NCBI RefSeq assembly: GCF_018417635.1
Contig: NZ_CP071007.1
Coordinates: 5,022,501 to 5,086,500 of the forward strand
DNA from: Pseudomonas sp. SORT22
GTDB taxonomy: Bacteria > Pseudomonadota > Gammaproteobacteria > Pseudomonadales > Pseudomonadaceae
Direction: 5' to 3'
DNA length: 64,000 nt
Positions 1-8,144 of the stretch are shown here, piece by piece. The position numbers and the translations under genes were made by a program. The notes beneath the pieces were generated by a model that made no database searches, was not told the origin of the DNA, and worked only from the letters and a program-made list of their open reading frames with translations. The stretch's first letter is position 1. The number at the start of each line of letters is the position of its first letter.

Positions 1-395
1 GCGACCACGTCGATCTGCACCGGCTTCACGTCGGAAACCAGCGGACGATACGGGTCCAGCTCATGGGTGGTCTTGTAGGTCACGTAACCCAGGGCAATGA
101 TGATCAGCACCGGGATGGTCCAGACCGCCACTTCGATCTTGGTCGAGTGCGACCAGTCCGGGGTGTAGGTGGCTGCCTTGTTGGAAGCGCGGTACTTCCA
201 GGCAAACGCCAGGGTCATGAAAATGACAGGAATCACCACCAGCAACATCAAGCCGGTAGCGATCAGGATAAGGTTCTTTTGCTCAATGCCGACCTGGCCC
301 TTCGGGTCGAGCAGGGTCCAGTTGCACCCACTGAGTAAAAGCATGCCTAAAAAGGGCAGAATGCCAAACAGTCTGGGGTAACGCTTTTTACTCAT
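1..395 (-). CDS. cyoA: Cytochrome bo3 ubiquinol oxidase subunit II (5' part, runs off the window)
   Basis: Subunit II of the proton-pumping cytochrome o ubiquinol oxidase of the inner membrane. The visible 131 residues start [11 protein letters not shown] and contain a lipoprotein signal with lipobox LLSGC, so the mature N-terminus is probably a lipidated Cys. A first membrane helix (about residues 41-63) and a second (about 88-108) follow, with the family sequence [28 protein letters not shown] between and after them, read here in separate pieces. The ATG at 395 has a GAGGTCGTGAG ribosome-binding region just upstream. The rest of the gene and presumably cyoBCDE lie to the left, outside the window. 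The 565 bp upstream hold regulatory sites listed separately. Confidence 0.93.
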   Translation of the reverse strand, partial: MSKKRYPRLFGILPFLGMLLLSGCNWTLLDPKGQVGIEQKNLILIATGLMLLVVIPVIFMTLAFAWKYRASNKAATYTPDWSHSTKIEVAVWTIPVLIIIALGYVTYKTTHELDPYRPLVSDVKPVQIDVV

Positions 396-545
396 CTCAC
401 GACCTCTAGAGCAGCTTGCTTCAATGCAATTTGTGTTTTGGTCGCCAACACTTCGTCCTGCCAAGCGTCAGCATTTATGGGATCGAATACGGTCATACCT
501 TGAGGCCAGCTGCGGCGGCTCGGCATAAACCGGGTATTGCGGTGT

Positions 546-553
546 TTATTATT
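546..553 (-). promoter_or_regulatory. A-rich Crc/Hfq-like catabolite activity motif in the cyo leader
   Basis: On the minus strand this reads AATAATAA, a full match to the AANAANAA motif recognised by Hfq/Crc in pseudomonads. It lies about 150 nt upstream of the cyoA start. Crc is known to control cyo expression in P. putida; that this copy is the functional site is inference, and its distance from the ribosome-binding site argues for caution. Confidence 0.3.
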
Positions 554-630
554 TTGACTTCAGTAGGCAACAGGCCTGTGTTCAGACCAATTCCATTTGG
601 TGCGGGAAATCACGGAGGGGGGTCAGCCCG

Positions 631-649
631 GCATCGCCGCAGGCGATGC
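631..649. repeat. Hairpin in the cyo leader
   Basis: Arms GCATCGCC (631-638) and GGCGATGC (642-649) are perfectly complementary around a 3-nt loop. It would be transcribed in the leader of cyoA if the promoter near 730-758 is used. No T-run follows on either strand, so it is not an obvious terminator. Confidence 0.45.
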
Positions 650-729
650 TCGTCAGAGTCAGCGAAAAGAGCCCTGGAGCTCCTTTAATCCTGCGACTCG
701 CAAGCGGTGCCGAACGGAAATTGGGGGCG

Positions 730-758
730 ATTGTAGATAGGTAACCTATCGTTGACTA
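730..758 (-). promoter_or_regulatory. Putative cyo promoter with a palindrome filling the spacer
   Basis: On the minus strand a -10 element TACAAT (735-730) and a weaker -35 TAGTCA (758-753) are 17 bp apart. The spacer is almost filled by GATAGGT-A-ACCTATC (736-750), a perfect 7-bp inverted repeat with one central base. The position suggests an operator for a repressor or activator acting on the downstream cyoA. The regulator is not identified. Confidence 0.4.
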
Positions 759-881
759 TGACTTATTGAGCAACAGTCCTTTACCAATTGTGTAACAATC
801 GCGCCCGAAAAATCAGTTTCGCGACAGTTTGTCGCACCCCTTTCAATACCCCTGGAACGCCCGTTCTACAAGGGTTAGAAC

Positions 882-895
882 TTGATCAGGATCAA
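882..895. promoter_or_regulatory. ANR (FNR-type) box, perfect consensus
   Basis: TTGAT-CAGG-ATCAA matches the FNR/ANR consensus TTGAT-N4-ATCAA without mismatch. It lies between the dsbB stop (961) and cyoA (395), both on the minus strand, so the cyo operon is the likely target. In pseudomonads ANR lowers cyo expression when oxygen is scarce. The box is about 150 bp upstream of the promoter I propose, so a second promoter nearer to it or action at a distance must be assumed. Confidence 0.7.
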
Positions 896-960
896 GTTTG
901 GTGCGACAAACTTTGCAAACCTGATTGCACAACAGGCTTGCGTCAATACATGACTTTTGT

Positions 961-1467
961 CTAAGCCTGACGGCGGTTGCGGTAGATGCCCAGGGGTACC
1001 AGTACGGCGGTCAGTATAAAGGCTACCAGTGCCCATTGCGCCAGGGACAGACCCATGACCGGCGGGTACGGCGTGGAACAGAAGCCATCGACCTGGAACA
1101 CCAGCGGCAGCACCGAGGCCAGCGGCAGGCCGTCGACGATCGGTTGCAAGGTGTCGATGCCGCAGCTGACCGCCGGATTGGCGAGGATGTACACGTGGTT
1201 ACCGGCAGCGGCGATGCCACCAATGGCGCTGAGCACCACCAGGCCTTCGAGCAGGGTCAGGCTGCGCTTGCCGGGCATGGCTGCGCCAATGAAGGCAAAC
1301 ACGGCGATCAGCAGCAACGCATAGCGCTGCAGGATGCACAGCGGGCATGGCGCCTCGCCGAGCACGATCTGCATGTACAGCGCACCGCCGATCAGCGCCA
1401 GGCAGATCACCCCCAGCAGTACCAGAAAGCGCCGTTCCCGATTCAGGCGCGATGTTTGCTCGTTCAT
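961..1467 (-). CDS. dsbB: Disulfide bond formation protein B family
   Basis: Inner-membrane quinone-linked oxidant that reoxidises periplasmic DsbA. The 168-residue product has four hydrophobic segments and both expected cysteine pairs: the CPLC motif in APCPLCILQRY near residues 40-43, and a second pair (SCGID and GFCSTPY) in the second periplasmic loop. The arrangement and length fit DsbB of pseudomonads. I chose the ATG at 1467 because AAGGAA lies at the right distance; a longer frame begins upstream but lacks such a site. Pseudomonads often have two DsbB paralogues, so whether this is DsbB1 or DsbH is not settled here. Confidence 0.88.
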   Translation of the reverse strand: MNEQTSRLNRERRFLVLLGVICLALIGGALYMQIVLGEAPCPLCILQRYALLLIAVFAFIGAAMPGKRSLTLLEGLVVLSAIGGIAAAGNHVYILANPAVSCGIDTLQPIVDGLPLASVLPLVFQVDGFCSTPYPPVMGLSLAQWALVAFILTAVLVPLGIYRNRRQA

Positions 1468-1637
1468 TGCTGTTCCTTCGTAGACTGGATGGCTCGACTG
1501 CCGATGCGCAATTCTACACGCTGAAGCAGACCATAGAGAGCGGCAAAAGTGCCGTCCCAGGCCCTGGTGAAGAATGGGCAACAGCAGAATACTGATTTGC
1601 CACTATCTTAGTCCTGTGGATTACCCTATCATTAACA

Positions 1638-1653
1638 CTGTACAAATAAACAG
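1638..1653. promoter_or_regulatory. LexA (SOS) box upstream of yebG
   Basis: CTGT-ACAAATAA-ACAG fits the CTGT-N8-ACAG LexA consensus exactly and is 41 bp upstream of the yebG start. yebG is a known SOS gene in other gamma-proteobacteria, which makes the site credible. Confidence 0.82.
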
Positions 1654-1693
1654 TATCGAATACATCGATTACCAAAGGCATGTGAGGTGATGA

Positions 1694-1957
1694 ATGGCCG
1701 TCGAAGTGGTATACCGCAGCAGCCGCGACCTGGAGCGCTTGTTCATGGATAAAGCCGAAGCAGACCGTCACGACAAGATGCTGGAGCTGGCCGAGCTGCT
1801 GGCCGAGGTCCTGAAAAAAGCCGTGCCGTCGCTGAGCGAACAGCAGGTCGAGGATGCCGGTATCTATATGGCGAAAAACCGTGACGTGTTCGCCAAGGCC
1901 TTCAAGAGCCAGCCCGACGCCCTGTCCGAGCTGCTCGCCGAGGGCGCCGCCGAGTAG
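1694..1957 (+). CDS. yebG: YebG family DNA-damage-inducible protein
   Basis: Small SOS-regulated protein of 87 residues with the family pattern: an N-terminal MAVEVVYRSSRDLE, a segment with KAEADRHDKMLELAELL, and an acidic helical C-terminus. Its biochemical role is not well defined in any species. GAGGTG at 1684-1689 sets the start at the ATG at 1694; an ATG at 1690 is in another frame. It stands alone, with a LexA box directly upstream and the leucine dehydrogenase gene converging from the other side (8 bp between stops). Confidence 0.88.
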   Translation: MAVEVVYRSSRDLERLFMDKAEADRHDKMLELAELLAEVLKKAVPSLSEQQVEDAGIYMAKNRDVFAKAFKSQPDALSELLAEGAAE

Positions 1958-1964
1958 GCGCCGT

Positions 1965-2984
1965 TCAGTTGTAGATCATCTGCTCGGCGAGCATCTGCGC
2001 CACTCGCGCCGGCGAGCGTTTTTCCGCCTGGGCGTGGGCGAACACTTCGGTCAGGCGCGAGGGAATGCGCGCCAGGTGCGCGGTAATGGTGCCCAGGTCC
2101 TCGCCACGGTGCTTGAGCGCCACATAGATCAACCCGCCGGCATTGATCACGTAATCGGGCGCATACAAAATGCCGCGGCTTTCCAGCTGGTCGGCCACCT
2201 GCAGGGTGGTCAGCTGATTGTTCGCCGCCCCCGCCACCGCCGCACAGCGCAACTGCATCACGCTCTGGCCGGTGAGTATCGGCCCTACCCCGCACGGGGC
2301 AAAAATGTCGCAGGGCGTGCTGATCAACATCTCGTTGGCCACCGGCCGGGCATTGAACTGCTCGATTGCCAGTTGCACCCGGCCCGGGTCATGGTCACTG
2401 ACCAATAGCTCGGCGCCCGCGGCATGCAGCTGCTCGGCCAGGGCGTAGCCGACATTGCCCAAGCCCTGCACGGCGATGCGCAAGCCTTCGAGGTTGTCAC
2501 TGCCCAGGCGCGCCATCGAGGTGGCGCGAATGCCGGCGAACACGCCCATGGCCGCATGGGGTGACGGATCACCGGCAGCGGTGGTGCTGGTGACGTGTTG
2601 GGTGGTCTGGGCGATGCAGTCCATGTCCAGGGTCGAGGTGCCGCTGTCCACGGCCGTGATGAAGCGCCCCTGCAGGGTTTCGACGAAGCGCCCGAACGCC
2701 TCGAACAAGGCCGCGCGGTTTTCCACATGGGGGTTGCGAATGATCACCGCCTTGCCGCCACCCAACGGCAACCCGGCCAGGGCGGCCTTGTAGCTCATGC
2801 CCTGGGCCAGGCGAATGGCGTCGACCATGGCGCTGTCGTCGTCCGGGTAAGCCAGGTAGCGACAGCCTCCCATGGCCGGGCCCAGGTGTTCGCTATGAAT
2901 GGCGACCACTGCTTTGAGGCCGGTCGGCGGGTCGATGCACAGGTGCAGCGACTGCGTGCGAGTGCTTTGCATGAGAGCGAACAT
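1965..2984 (-). CDS. ldh: Glu/Leu/Phe/Val dehydrogenase (leucine/valine dehydrogenase type)
   Basis: NAD-dependent oxidative deamination of branched-chain amino acids to 2-oxo acids. The 339 residues hold the glycine-rich catalytic motif GLPLGGGKAVI with Lys78, the substrate-side Lys66, and a Rossmann motif GLGNVG near residue 173. The length (about 340-360) fits leucine dehydrogenase rather than the longer glutamate dehydrogenases. GGAG seven bases before the ATG at 2984 supports the start. It is a single-gene unit; the divergent neighbour is a SirB1-like gene. The exact substrate preference cannot be read from the sequence. Confidence 0.85.
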   Translation of the reverse strand: MFALMQSTRTQSLHLCIDPPTGLKAVVAIHSEHLGPAMGGCRYLAYPDDDSAMVDAIRLAQGMSYKAALAGLPLGGGKAVIIRNPHVENRAALFEAFGRFVETLQGRFITAVDSGTSTLDMDCIAQTTQHVTSTTAAGDPSPHAAMGVFAGIRATSMARLGSDNLEGLRIAVQGLGNVGYALAEQLHAAGAELLVSDHDPGRVQLAIEQFNARPVANEMLISTPCDIFAPCGVGPILTGQSVMQLRCAAVAGAANNQLTTLQVADQLESRGILYAPDYVINAGGLIYVALKHRGEDLGTITAHLARIPSRLTEVFAHAQAEKRSPARVAQMLAEQMIYN

Positions 2985-3109
2985 CGGCAGGCTCCTCGAT
3001 GAGGTGCTGATCCCAGTATAGGTCGCGCTTTACACCCCGATGACAACACTCGGACCACTGGACGAAAGGCCGCGCCAGCGCTACAACAGAAGCTTGAGCG
3101 GAGGTTGTG

Positions 3110-3916
3110 ATGAACCCACGTAGTGCCTGTCTGGCTTGCCTTGAACGTGACCCGGTCGCCTTGCTGGAGGCGGCGCTGTGGATCGCTGCCGAGCACGATG
3201 ACAGCGTGGTGCCTGCGCGCGTCATGGCCGAGGTTCAGGCCTTGCAGCAGGAAGTCAGCGCCGGGCTGCCGATGCTGCCGCTCAGCGAACTGGCCCAGCC
3301 GTTGTTACGCCGCCTCAACGCCCTGGGCTTCCAGCAGGACGAATACCACCCGCTGCGGCCCCAGGCGGCGCTACTCGACAAAGTCATGCAACGCCGCCGC
3401 GGCCAGCCCCTGGCCTTGGCCTTGCTGAGCCTGGAACTGGCTCGCGGCCTGTCGATCCCTCTTGAGGGAGTGAACTTCCCCGGGCACTTTCTCTTGCGCG
3501 TGCCCGGTGCCGACCATCTGCTCGACCCCTGTGGCGGCCGACGCCTGTACCCGGCCGATTGCCGCGAGCTGCTTGGCCGTCAGTTCGGCCCGCAACTGGC
3601 CTTGAGCGCCGACCACCTGCTGACCGCCAGCCCGCTGCAGATGCTCCAGCGCCTGTCACGCAACCTGCGCCAGCTGCACGCCAGCCACGACGATCATCTC
3701 GAAGCCCTGAAGGACGCTGAACGGGTGTTGCAGCTAGGCCCTGGCACTGCCGCCGACTACATGGCCCGCGCCACCCTGTATCAGCACCTGGAGTGCCCCC
3801 AGGCCGAACGCTTCGACCTGGAGCACGCCTTGCTGCTCAGCGACGATCCAATCCAGCGCTTGCGCCTGACGGAACGCCTGAGCCATCTGCCGCCAGCGTC
3901 GCAATCGGTGCACTGA
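3110..3916 (+). CDS. SirB1 family protein (transglutaminase-like and TPR-like)
   Basis: Soluble 268-residue protein of the SirB1 family. The N-terminal two thirds carry the transglutaminase-like core with the segments RRRGQPLALALLSLELARGL, GVNFPGHFLLRVPG and LLDPCGGRRLYPADC, each seen separately; the C-terminal part resembles a tetratricopeptide pair (QLHASHDDHLEALKDAERVL onward). The conserved GHF/L motif with the His and the DP pair is present, but catalytic activity is not established for the family. GGAGG at 3100-3104 is 5 bp before the ATG at 3110; an in-frame GTG at 3107 is too close to it. The gene converges on maiA. Confidence 0.78.
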   Translation: MNPRSACLACLERDPVALLEAALWIAAEHDDSVVPARVMAEVQALQQEVSAGLPMLPLSELAQPLLRRLNALGFQQDEYHPLRPQAALLDKVMQRRRGQPLALALLSLELARGLSIPLEGVNFPGHFLLRVPGADHLLDPCGGRRLYPADCRELLGRQFGPQLALSADHLLTASPLQMLQRLSRNLRQLHASHDDHLEALKDAERVLQLGPGTAADYMARATLYQHLECPQAERFDLEHALLLSDDPIQRLRLTERLSHLPPASQSVH

Positions 3917-3920
3917 CATT

Positions 3921-3938
3921 CTGCTCCGGGCTGAGCAG
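3921..3938. terminator. Weak hairpin between converging genes
   Basis: CTGCTC (3921-3926) and GAGCAG (3933-3938) pair around a 6-nt loop, between the stops of the SirB1-like gene and maiA. There is no T-run, so termination is only possible. Confidence 0.3.
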
Positions 3939-3944
3939 CATGAT

Positions 3945-4571
3945 TTATGGTGCGTCGGGCTGCCTCGACGGATGAGCCTGGGCAAACGCCGAATGCGCCT
4001 CGGCCAGGGCCGCGACCCGGCGAATGCGCGGGAAGCCACTGAGGTCGATATTGAAGCGCTCGGCGGCGTACAACTGCGGAACAAGGTAGACGTCGGCCAG
4101 CCCCGGCTCGTCGCCAAAGCAGAAGCCCTGGTCACCGATCAACTGCTCGACCGCGGCAAGGCCCTGGCTGATCCAGTGGCCGATCCACTGGTTGACCTGG
4201 GCGTCGTCATGACCCAGGCCGCGCAGCTGATTGAGCACGCTGACGTTGTGCAGGGGGTGGATGTCGCAGCCGATCAGCGCCGCCACGCCACGCACCTGGG
4301 CCCGGCGCAGCGGGTCCTGGGGCAACAGCGCGGGTTGTGGATAAACTTCTTCCAGGTACTCGATGATCGCCGGCGACTGCACCAGCAGCTCACCGGAGTC
4401 GATCTTCAGCGCCGGCACTCGCCCTTGCGGGTTGAGGGCCAGGAACTGTGCTTCGCGCTGTTCGCCCTTGAGCAGGTTGACCGGCACCTGCTGGACCTCC
4501 AGCTGCTTGAGCGCCAGGGCAATGCGCACCCGGTAGGATGAGGTCGAGCGGTAGTAACCAAAGAGTTCCAT
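3945..4571 (-). CDS. maiA: Maleylacetoacetate isomerase
   Basis: Glutathione-dependent cis-trans isomerase of zeta-class GST type; converts maleylacetoacetate to fumarylacetoacetate in tyrosine breakdown. The 208-residue protein begins MELFGYYRSTSSYRVRIAL, containing the SSYRVRIAL active-site loop with the catalytic Ser pair, followed by the GST N-domain signature NPQGRVPAL and QSPAIIEYLEE for glutathione binding. It is the third gene of hmgA-fahA-maiA, 12 bp after fahA, so it is co-transcribed. P. putida literature also calls it hmgC. Confidence 0.93.
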   Translation of the reverse strand: MELFGYYRSTSSYRVRIALALKQLEVQQVPVNLLKGEQREAQFLALNPQGRVPALKIDSGELLVQSPAIIEYLEEVYPQPALLPQDPLRRAQVRGVAALIGCDIHPLHNVSVLNQLRGLGHDDAQVNQWIGHWISQGLAAVEQLIGDQGFCFGDEPGLADVYLVPQLYAAERFNIDLSGFPRIRRVAALAEAHSAFAQAHPSRQPDAP

Positions 4572-4583
4572 GGCCCTGCCCTC

Positions 4584-5876
4584 TCAGTGCGCCGGCAGGA
4601 TCTTGCCGCGGCACTCGCCGAAGCCGATCGAGGCCACGCCGTCGCGCTTGCAACGGGCACGCAGGATGATTTCGTCGCCGTCCTCGAGGAACTTGCGCAC
4701 CTCGCCCGAGGCCAGTTCGACCGGTTCCTTGCCGCCCTGGGTGATTTCCAGCAGGCTGCCGAACTGGCCAGGCTGGGCACCGGACAGGGTGCCGGAGCCG
4801 AACAGGTCGCCCGGCTGCAACTGGCAACCGTTGACGCTGTGGTGGGCAACCATCTGCGCCACGGTCCAGTACATGCTCAAGGTGTTGCTCAGGGTCAGGC
4901 GATGGGCTGGCAGGTTCTGCTCGCGCATGCGCTCGGTCAGCAGCAGCACTTCCAGCTCGATATCAAAAGCGCCATTGGCCTGGTCGCGTTTGTCCAGCAG
5001 GTACGACAGCGGCTGCGGATCACCTTCCGGGCGCGCCGGCTGGGCGCAGCGGAACGGCTCCAGGGCTTCGGCAGTGACTACCCACGGCGAAACGGTGGAG
5101 ATGAAGCTCTTGGACAGGAACGGCCCCAGCGGCTGGTATTCCCAGGCCTGGATGTCACGCGCCGACCAGTCGTTGAGCAGGCAGAAACCGGCGATGTGCT
5201 CGGCGGCTTCGGCCACCGGAATCGAATCGCCCATGTCGTTGCCCTGGCCGATCCAGATACCCAGTTCCAGCTCGTAGTCCAGACGCGCGCACGGGCCGAA
5301 GCTTGGTTCGCTCTGGCCAGCGGGCAGGGTCTGGCCTTTTGGCCGGCGCACGTCGGTGCCCGAGGGGCGGATGGTCGAGGCGCGGCCGTGGTAACCGATC
5401 GGCACATATTTATAGTTGGGCAGCAGCGGGTTGTCGGGGCGGAACAGCTTGCCAACGTTCTTGGCGTGCTCGATGCCGACATAGAAGTCGGTGTAGTCGC
5501 CGATGCGCGCCGGCAGGTGCAGCTGGCACTCGCTGGCCGCATACAACAGCGGTTTGAGCGCGGCCTGGTGCTCGCTGTGCTCGCCGAGCAGTTGCAGCAG
5601 GCGCTCGCGCAGGGCCACCCGGGCGCCACGACCAAGGGCGAAGAAAGCGTTCAGCGCACCACCACGGGTGGCCTCGACTGCGGCGCGGGCCTGGCCGTCG
5701 AACAGGCCGGCGGCCAGCACTGCTTCGAGGTCGAGGATGGCATCACCGATGGCCACGCCACAGCGCGGCGCCTGGTCCTTGCGGCTGAAGATGCCCAGCG
5801 GCAGGTTCTGCAGCGGGAAGTCGCCGTGGCCGTTGGCGTGTTCTACCCAACTGCGGGCAAGGGCGGACTGATTCAT
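4584..5876 (-). CDS. fahA: Fumarylacetoacetase
   Basis: Hydrolyses fumarylacetoacetate to fumarate and acetoacetate, the last step of homogentisate degradation. The 430-residue sequence has the FAH metal ligands: the Asp of YTDFYVGIEHA, the two Glu of LDYELELGIWIG, and the Asp of NDWSARDIQAWE. The start at 5876 has GGAGATAACCC in front. It lies 3 bp downstream of the hmgA stop and 12 bp upstream of maiA, which makes translational coupling likely. Also called hmgB. Confidence 0.95.
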   Translation of the reverse strand: MNQSALARSWVEHANGHGDFPLQNLPLGIFSRKDQAPRCGVAIGDAILDLEAVLAAGLFDGQARAAVEATRGGALNAFFALGRGARVALRERLLQLLGEHSEHQAALKPLLYAASECQLHLPARIGDYTDFYVGIEHAKNVGKLFRPDNPLLPNYKYVPIGYHGRASTIRPSGTDVRRPKGQTLPAGQSEPSFGPCARLDYELELGIWIGQGNDMGDSIPVAEAAEHIAGFCLLNDWSARDIQAWEYQPLGPFLSKSFISTVSPWVVTAEALEPFRCAQPARPEGDPQPLSYLLDKRDQANGAFDIELEVLLLTERMREQNLPAHRLTLSNTLSMYWTVAQMVAHHSVNGCQLQPGDLFGSGTLSGAQPGQFGSLLEITQGGKEPVELASGEVRKFLEDGDEIILRARCKRDGVASIGFGECRGKILPAH

Positions 5877-5879
5877 GGG

Positions 5880-7181
5880 TTATCTCCGATTCGGGGTAAA
5901 GGTGCTCGGCAACGAGGCCCAGCAACTATCGTAGTCGGCCTGCAATTGCGGGCATTCGAGCGCATGACGGCTCGGGCGCAGCACCTGGCTGGTCTCGAAC
6001 ATGAAGGCCATGGTGTTGTCGATCTTGTTCGGTGCCAGCTCTACGGCGATAGCCTTGCTGCAGGTCTCGGCATCCGGGCCGTGGGCGCTCATGCAGCTGT
6101 GCAGCGAGGCACCGCCGGGCAGGAAGCCTTCGGCCTTGGCGTCGTACTCGCCCTTGATCAGGCCCATGAACTCGTTCATCAGGTTGCGATGGAACCACGG
6201 TGGACGGAAGGTGTTCTCGGCCACCATCCAGCGCGGCGGGAAGATCACGAAGTCGAGGTTGGCCATGCCCGGTACGCTGGTCGGCGAGGTCAGCACGGTG
6301 AAGATCGAAGGGTCCGGGTGGTCGAAGCTGACCGTGCCGATGGTGTTGAAGCGGCGCAGGTCATATTTGTACGGCACGTTGTTGCCGTGCCAGGCGACTA
6401 CGTCCAGGGGCGAATGATTGAGCTGGCAGCCCCACAGTTCGCCGAGGAACTTCTGCACCAGCTGCACCGGGGCGTCGGTTTCTTCGTAATGGGCCACCGG
6501 CGCGAGGAAATCGCGCGGGTTGGCCAGGCCATTGCTGCCAATCGGCCCCAGGTCCGGGATGCGCAGCGGCGCACCGTGGTTCTCGGCCAGATAGCCACGG
6601 GCCTTGCCGTCGAGCAGTTCGACGCGAAACTTCAGGCCACGGGGCAACACGGCGATCTCCAGCGGCTCGACTTCCAGCACGCCCAGCTCGGTGACGATGC
6701 GCAGGCGACCTTGCTCAGGCACCAGCAGCAGTTCGCCATCAGCGTTGAAGAACACCCGCTCCATGGAGCGATTGGCGCAGTAGGTATAGATGCTGATGCC
6801 GGCCGGTTTCTCGCCTGCCGAGTTGGCCGCCATGGCCACCCAGCCGTCGATGAAGTCGGTGGCCTCGCTCGGCATCGGTTGCGGGCTCCAGCGCAGGCGG
6901 TTGGGCGTCACCGGGCCCAGCGGGCCACCGGCCAGTTGACGCTGCAGGCGCTCGAAGCGCGGGTGCAGGGCCGAAGGGCGAATGCGGTACAGCCAGGTGC
7001 GGCGCTGTTCGTTGCGGGCCATGGTGAAGGCAGTGCCGGAAAACAGTTCGGCATACAGGCCATACGGGGCTTTTTGCGGCGAGTTCTGCCCGACCGGCAG
7101 CGCGCCAGGCAAGGCTTCGCTGGCGAATTCGTTGCCGAAACCGCTCTGGTAGCCAAGGACGGGGGTGTTATCGAGGTTCAT
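5880..7181 (-). CDS. hmgA: Homogentisate 1,2-dioxygenase
   Basis: Iron(II) ring-cleavage dioxygenase turning homogentisate into maleylacetoacetate. The 433 residues contain the ligand triad at the places expected from the human enzyme shifted by four: His331 and Glu337 in [11 protein letters not shown] and His367 in CMSAHGPD. The N-terminus [19 protein letters not shown] is the family signature. GGAGG before the ATG at 7181 fixes the start. First gene of hmgA-fahA-maiA, divergent from hmgR, whose operator lies in between. Loss of this enzyme gives brown pyomelanin in pseudomonads. Confidence 0.97.
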   Translation of the reverse strand: MNLDNTPVLGYQSGFGNEFASEALPGALPVGQNSPQKAPYGLYAELFSGTAFTMARNEQRRTWLYRIRPSALHPRFERLQRQLAGGPLGPVTPNRLRWSPQPMPSEATDFIDGWVAMAANSAGEKPAGISIYTYCANRSMERVFFNADGELLLVPEQGRLRIVTELGVLEVEPLEIAVLPRGLKFRVELLDGKARGYLAENHGAPLRIPDLGPIGSNGLANPRDFLAPVAHYEETDAPVQLVQKFLGELWGCQLNHSPLDVVAWHGNNVPYKYDLRRFNTIGTVSFDHPDPSIFTVLTSPTSVPGMANLDFVIFPPRWMVAENTFRPPWFHRNLMNEFMGLIKGEYDAKAEGFLPGGASLHSCMSAHGPDAETCSKAIAVELAPNKIDNTMAFMFETSQVLRPSRHALECPQLQADYDSCWASLPSTFTPNRR

Positions 7182-7266
7182 CGAGCCTCCGGGCCCAGTG
7201 CAGGCCGGTCAATGGCAGTTGGCTGCGGGCCTTGAAGGAATGGCAGCGCTTCTGCGTTATTTTTAT

Positions 7267-7292
7267 CGTAATTACATTACGCATAACGTAAT
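7267..7292. promoter_or_regulatory. Putative HmgR operator, three alternating half-sites
   Basis: In the 173 bp between hmgA and hmgR lie CGTAAT (7267-7272), ATTACG (7276-7281) and CGTAAT (7287-7292). They make two overlapping inverted repeats with 3- and 5-bp spacers. HmgR of P. putida is known to repress hmgABC by binding a palindromic site in this interval, with homogentisate as inducer. Assigning this sequence to HmgR rests on position and symmetry. Confidence 0.7.
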
Positions 7293-7354
7293 TTGATTGG
7301 TGAAGACCGTCAAGCTATAAAGACGCCCATCTAACTCCCCGGATCGACTCCCCC

Positions 7355-8134
7355 ATGGCCAAAGCCAGCTCCCCCGCCGACAGCTCCGGCAAACAGAAGG
7401 TCCGCTCGGCCGAGGTCGGCACCGACATCCTCAAGGCTCTGGCCCAGTTATCGCCGTCCACCTCGCTGTCGCGCCTGGCCGAGCACGTCGACATGCCGGC
7501 GAGCAAGGTCCACCGCTACCTGCAGGCCTTGATCGCCAGCGGCTTTGCCGAGCAGAACCCGGCCACCAACCATTACGGCCTCGGTCGCGAAGCCCTGCGC
7601 GTGGGCCTGGCCGCGCTTGGCGGGATGGATGTATTGAAAGAGGCGGCGCTGCCGCTGTCGCAACTGCGCGACGAGCTCAACGAAAGCTGCTTCATCGCCG
7701 TGTGGGGCAACCAGGGCGCCACCGTGGTCAACATCGAGCCGGCGGTGCGCGCGGTTACCGTGGTCACCCAGATCGGTTCGGTGCTGCCCTTGCTGACGTC
7801 CTCCACTGGCCTGGTGTTCGGCGCTTACCTGCCAGAACGTGAAACCATCGAGCTGCGCGAGCAAGAGCTGGCCGCATCAGGTCACAGTGCCGACGAATAC
7901 CAGGCATTGTTTGCGACCATCCGCCAACGCGGCCTGCATCATGTGCATGGCCTGCTGATGCCCGGAGTCGATGCGCTTTCCGCTCCTGTGTTCAACGCCG
8001 TGGGCAAGATTGCCGCAGTACTGACCGTGGTCGGCCCGACCTCGATTTTCCACGCGGATGAACAGGGCCCCGCTGCGCAACAACTGCTGGCCACCGCCAG
8101 GACCATCAGTTGGCGCATGGGGTATGAGGCCTGA
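7355..8134 (+). CDS. hmgR: IclR family repressor of the homogentisate genes
   Basis: The 259-residue protein has an N-terminal winged helix-turn-helix (about 22-85: DILKALAQLSPSTSLSRLAE then ASKVHRYLQALI) and a C-terminal IclR effector domain (about 100-255) with GSVLPLLTSSTGLVFGAYLP and a PVFNAVGKIAAVLTVVGP core. It is divergent from hmgABC and so matches P. putida HmgR in both family and position. The expected effect is repression relieved by homogentisate. The gene converges with the 1018-codon gene, leaving 10 bp between stops. Confidence 0.9.
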   Translation: MAKASSPADSSGKQKVRSAEVGTDILKALAQLSPSTSLSRLAEHVDMPASKVHRYLQALIASGFAEQNPATNHYGLGREALRVGLAALGGMDVLKEAALPLSQLRDELNESCFIAVWGNQGATVVNIEPAVRAVTVVTQIGSVLPLLTSSTGLVFGAYLPERETIELREQELAASGHSADEYQALFATIRQRGLHHVHGLLMPGVDALSAPVFNAVGKIAAVLTVVGPTSIFHADEQGPAAQQLLATARTISWRMGYEA

Positions 8135-8144
8135 GCCCATCTCG

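Noticed and set aside
416..688. 90-codon frame upstream of cyoA
   Set aside because: No ribosome-binding site, no family; it lies in the cyo control region.
4587..7235. 882-codon open frame on the plus strand
   Set aside because: It lies opposite fahA and hmgA, whose motifs are complete. High GC content keeps antisense frames open.
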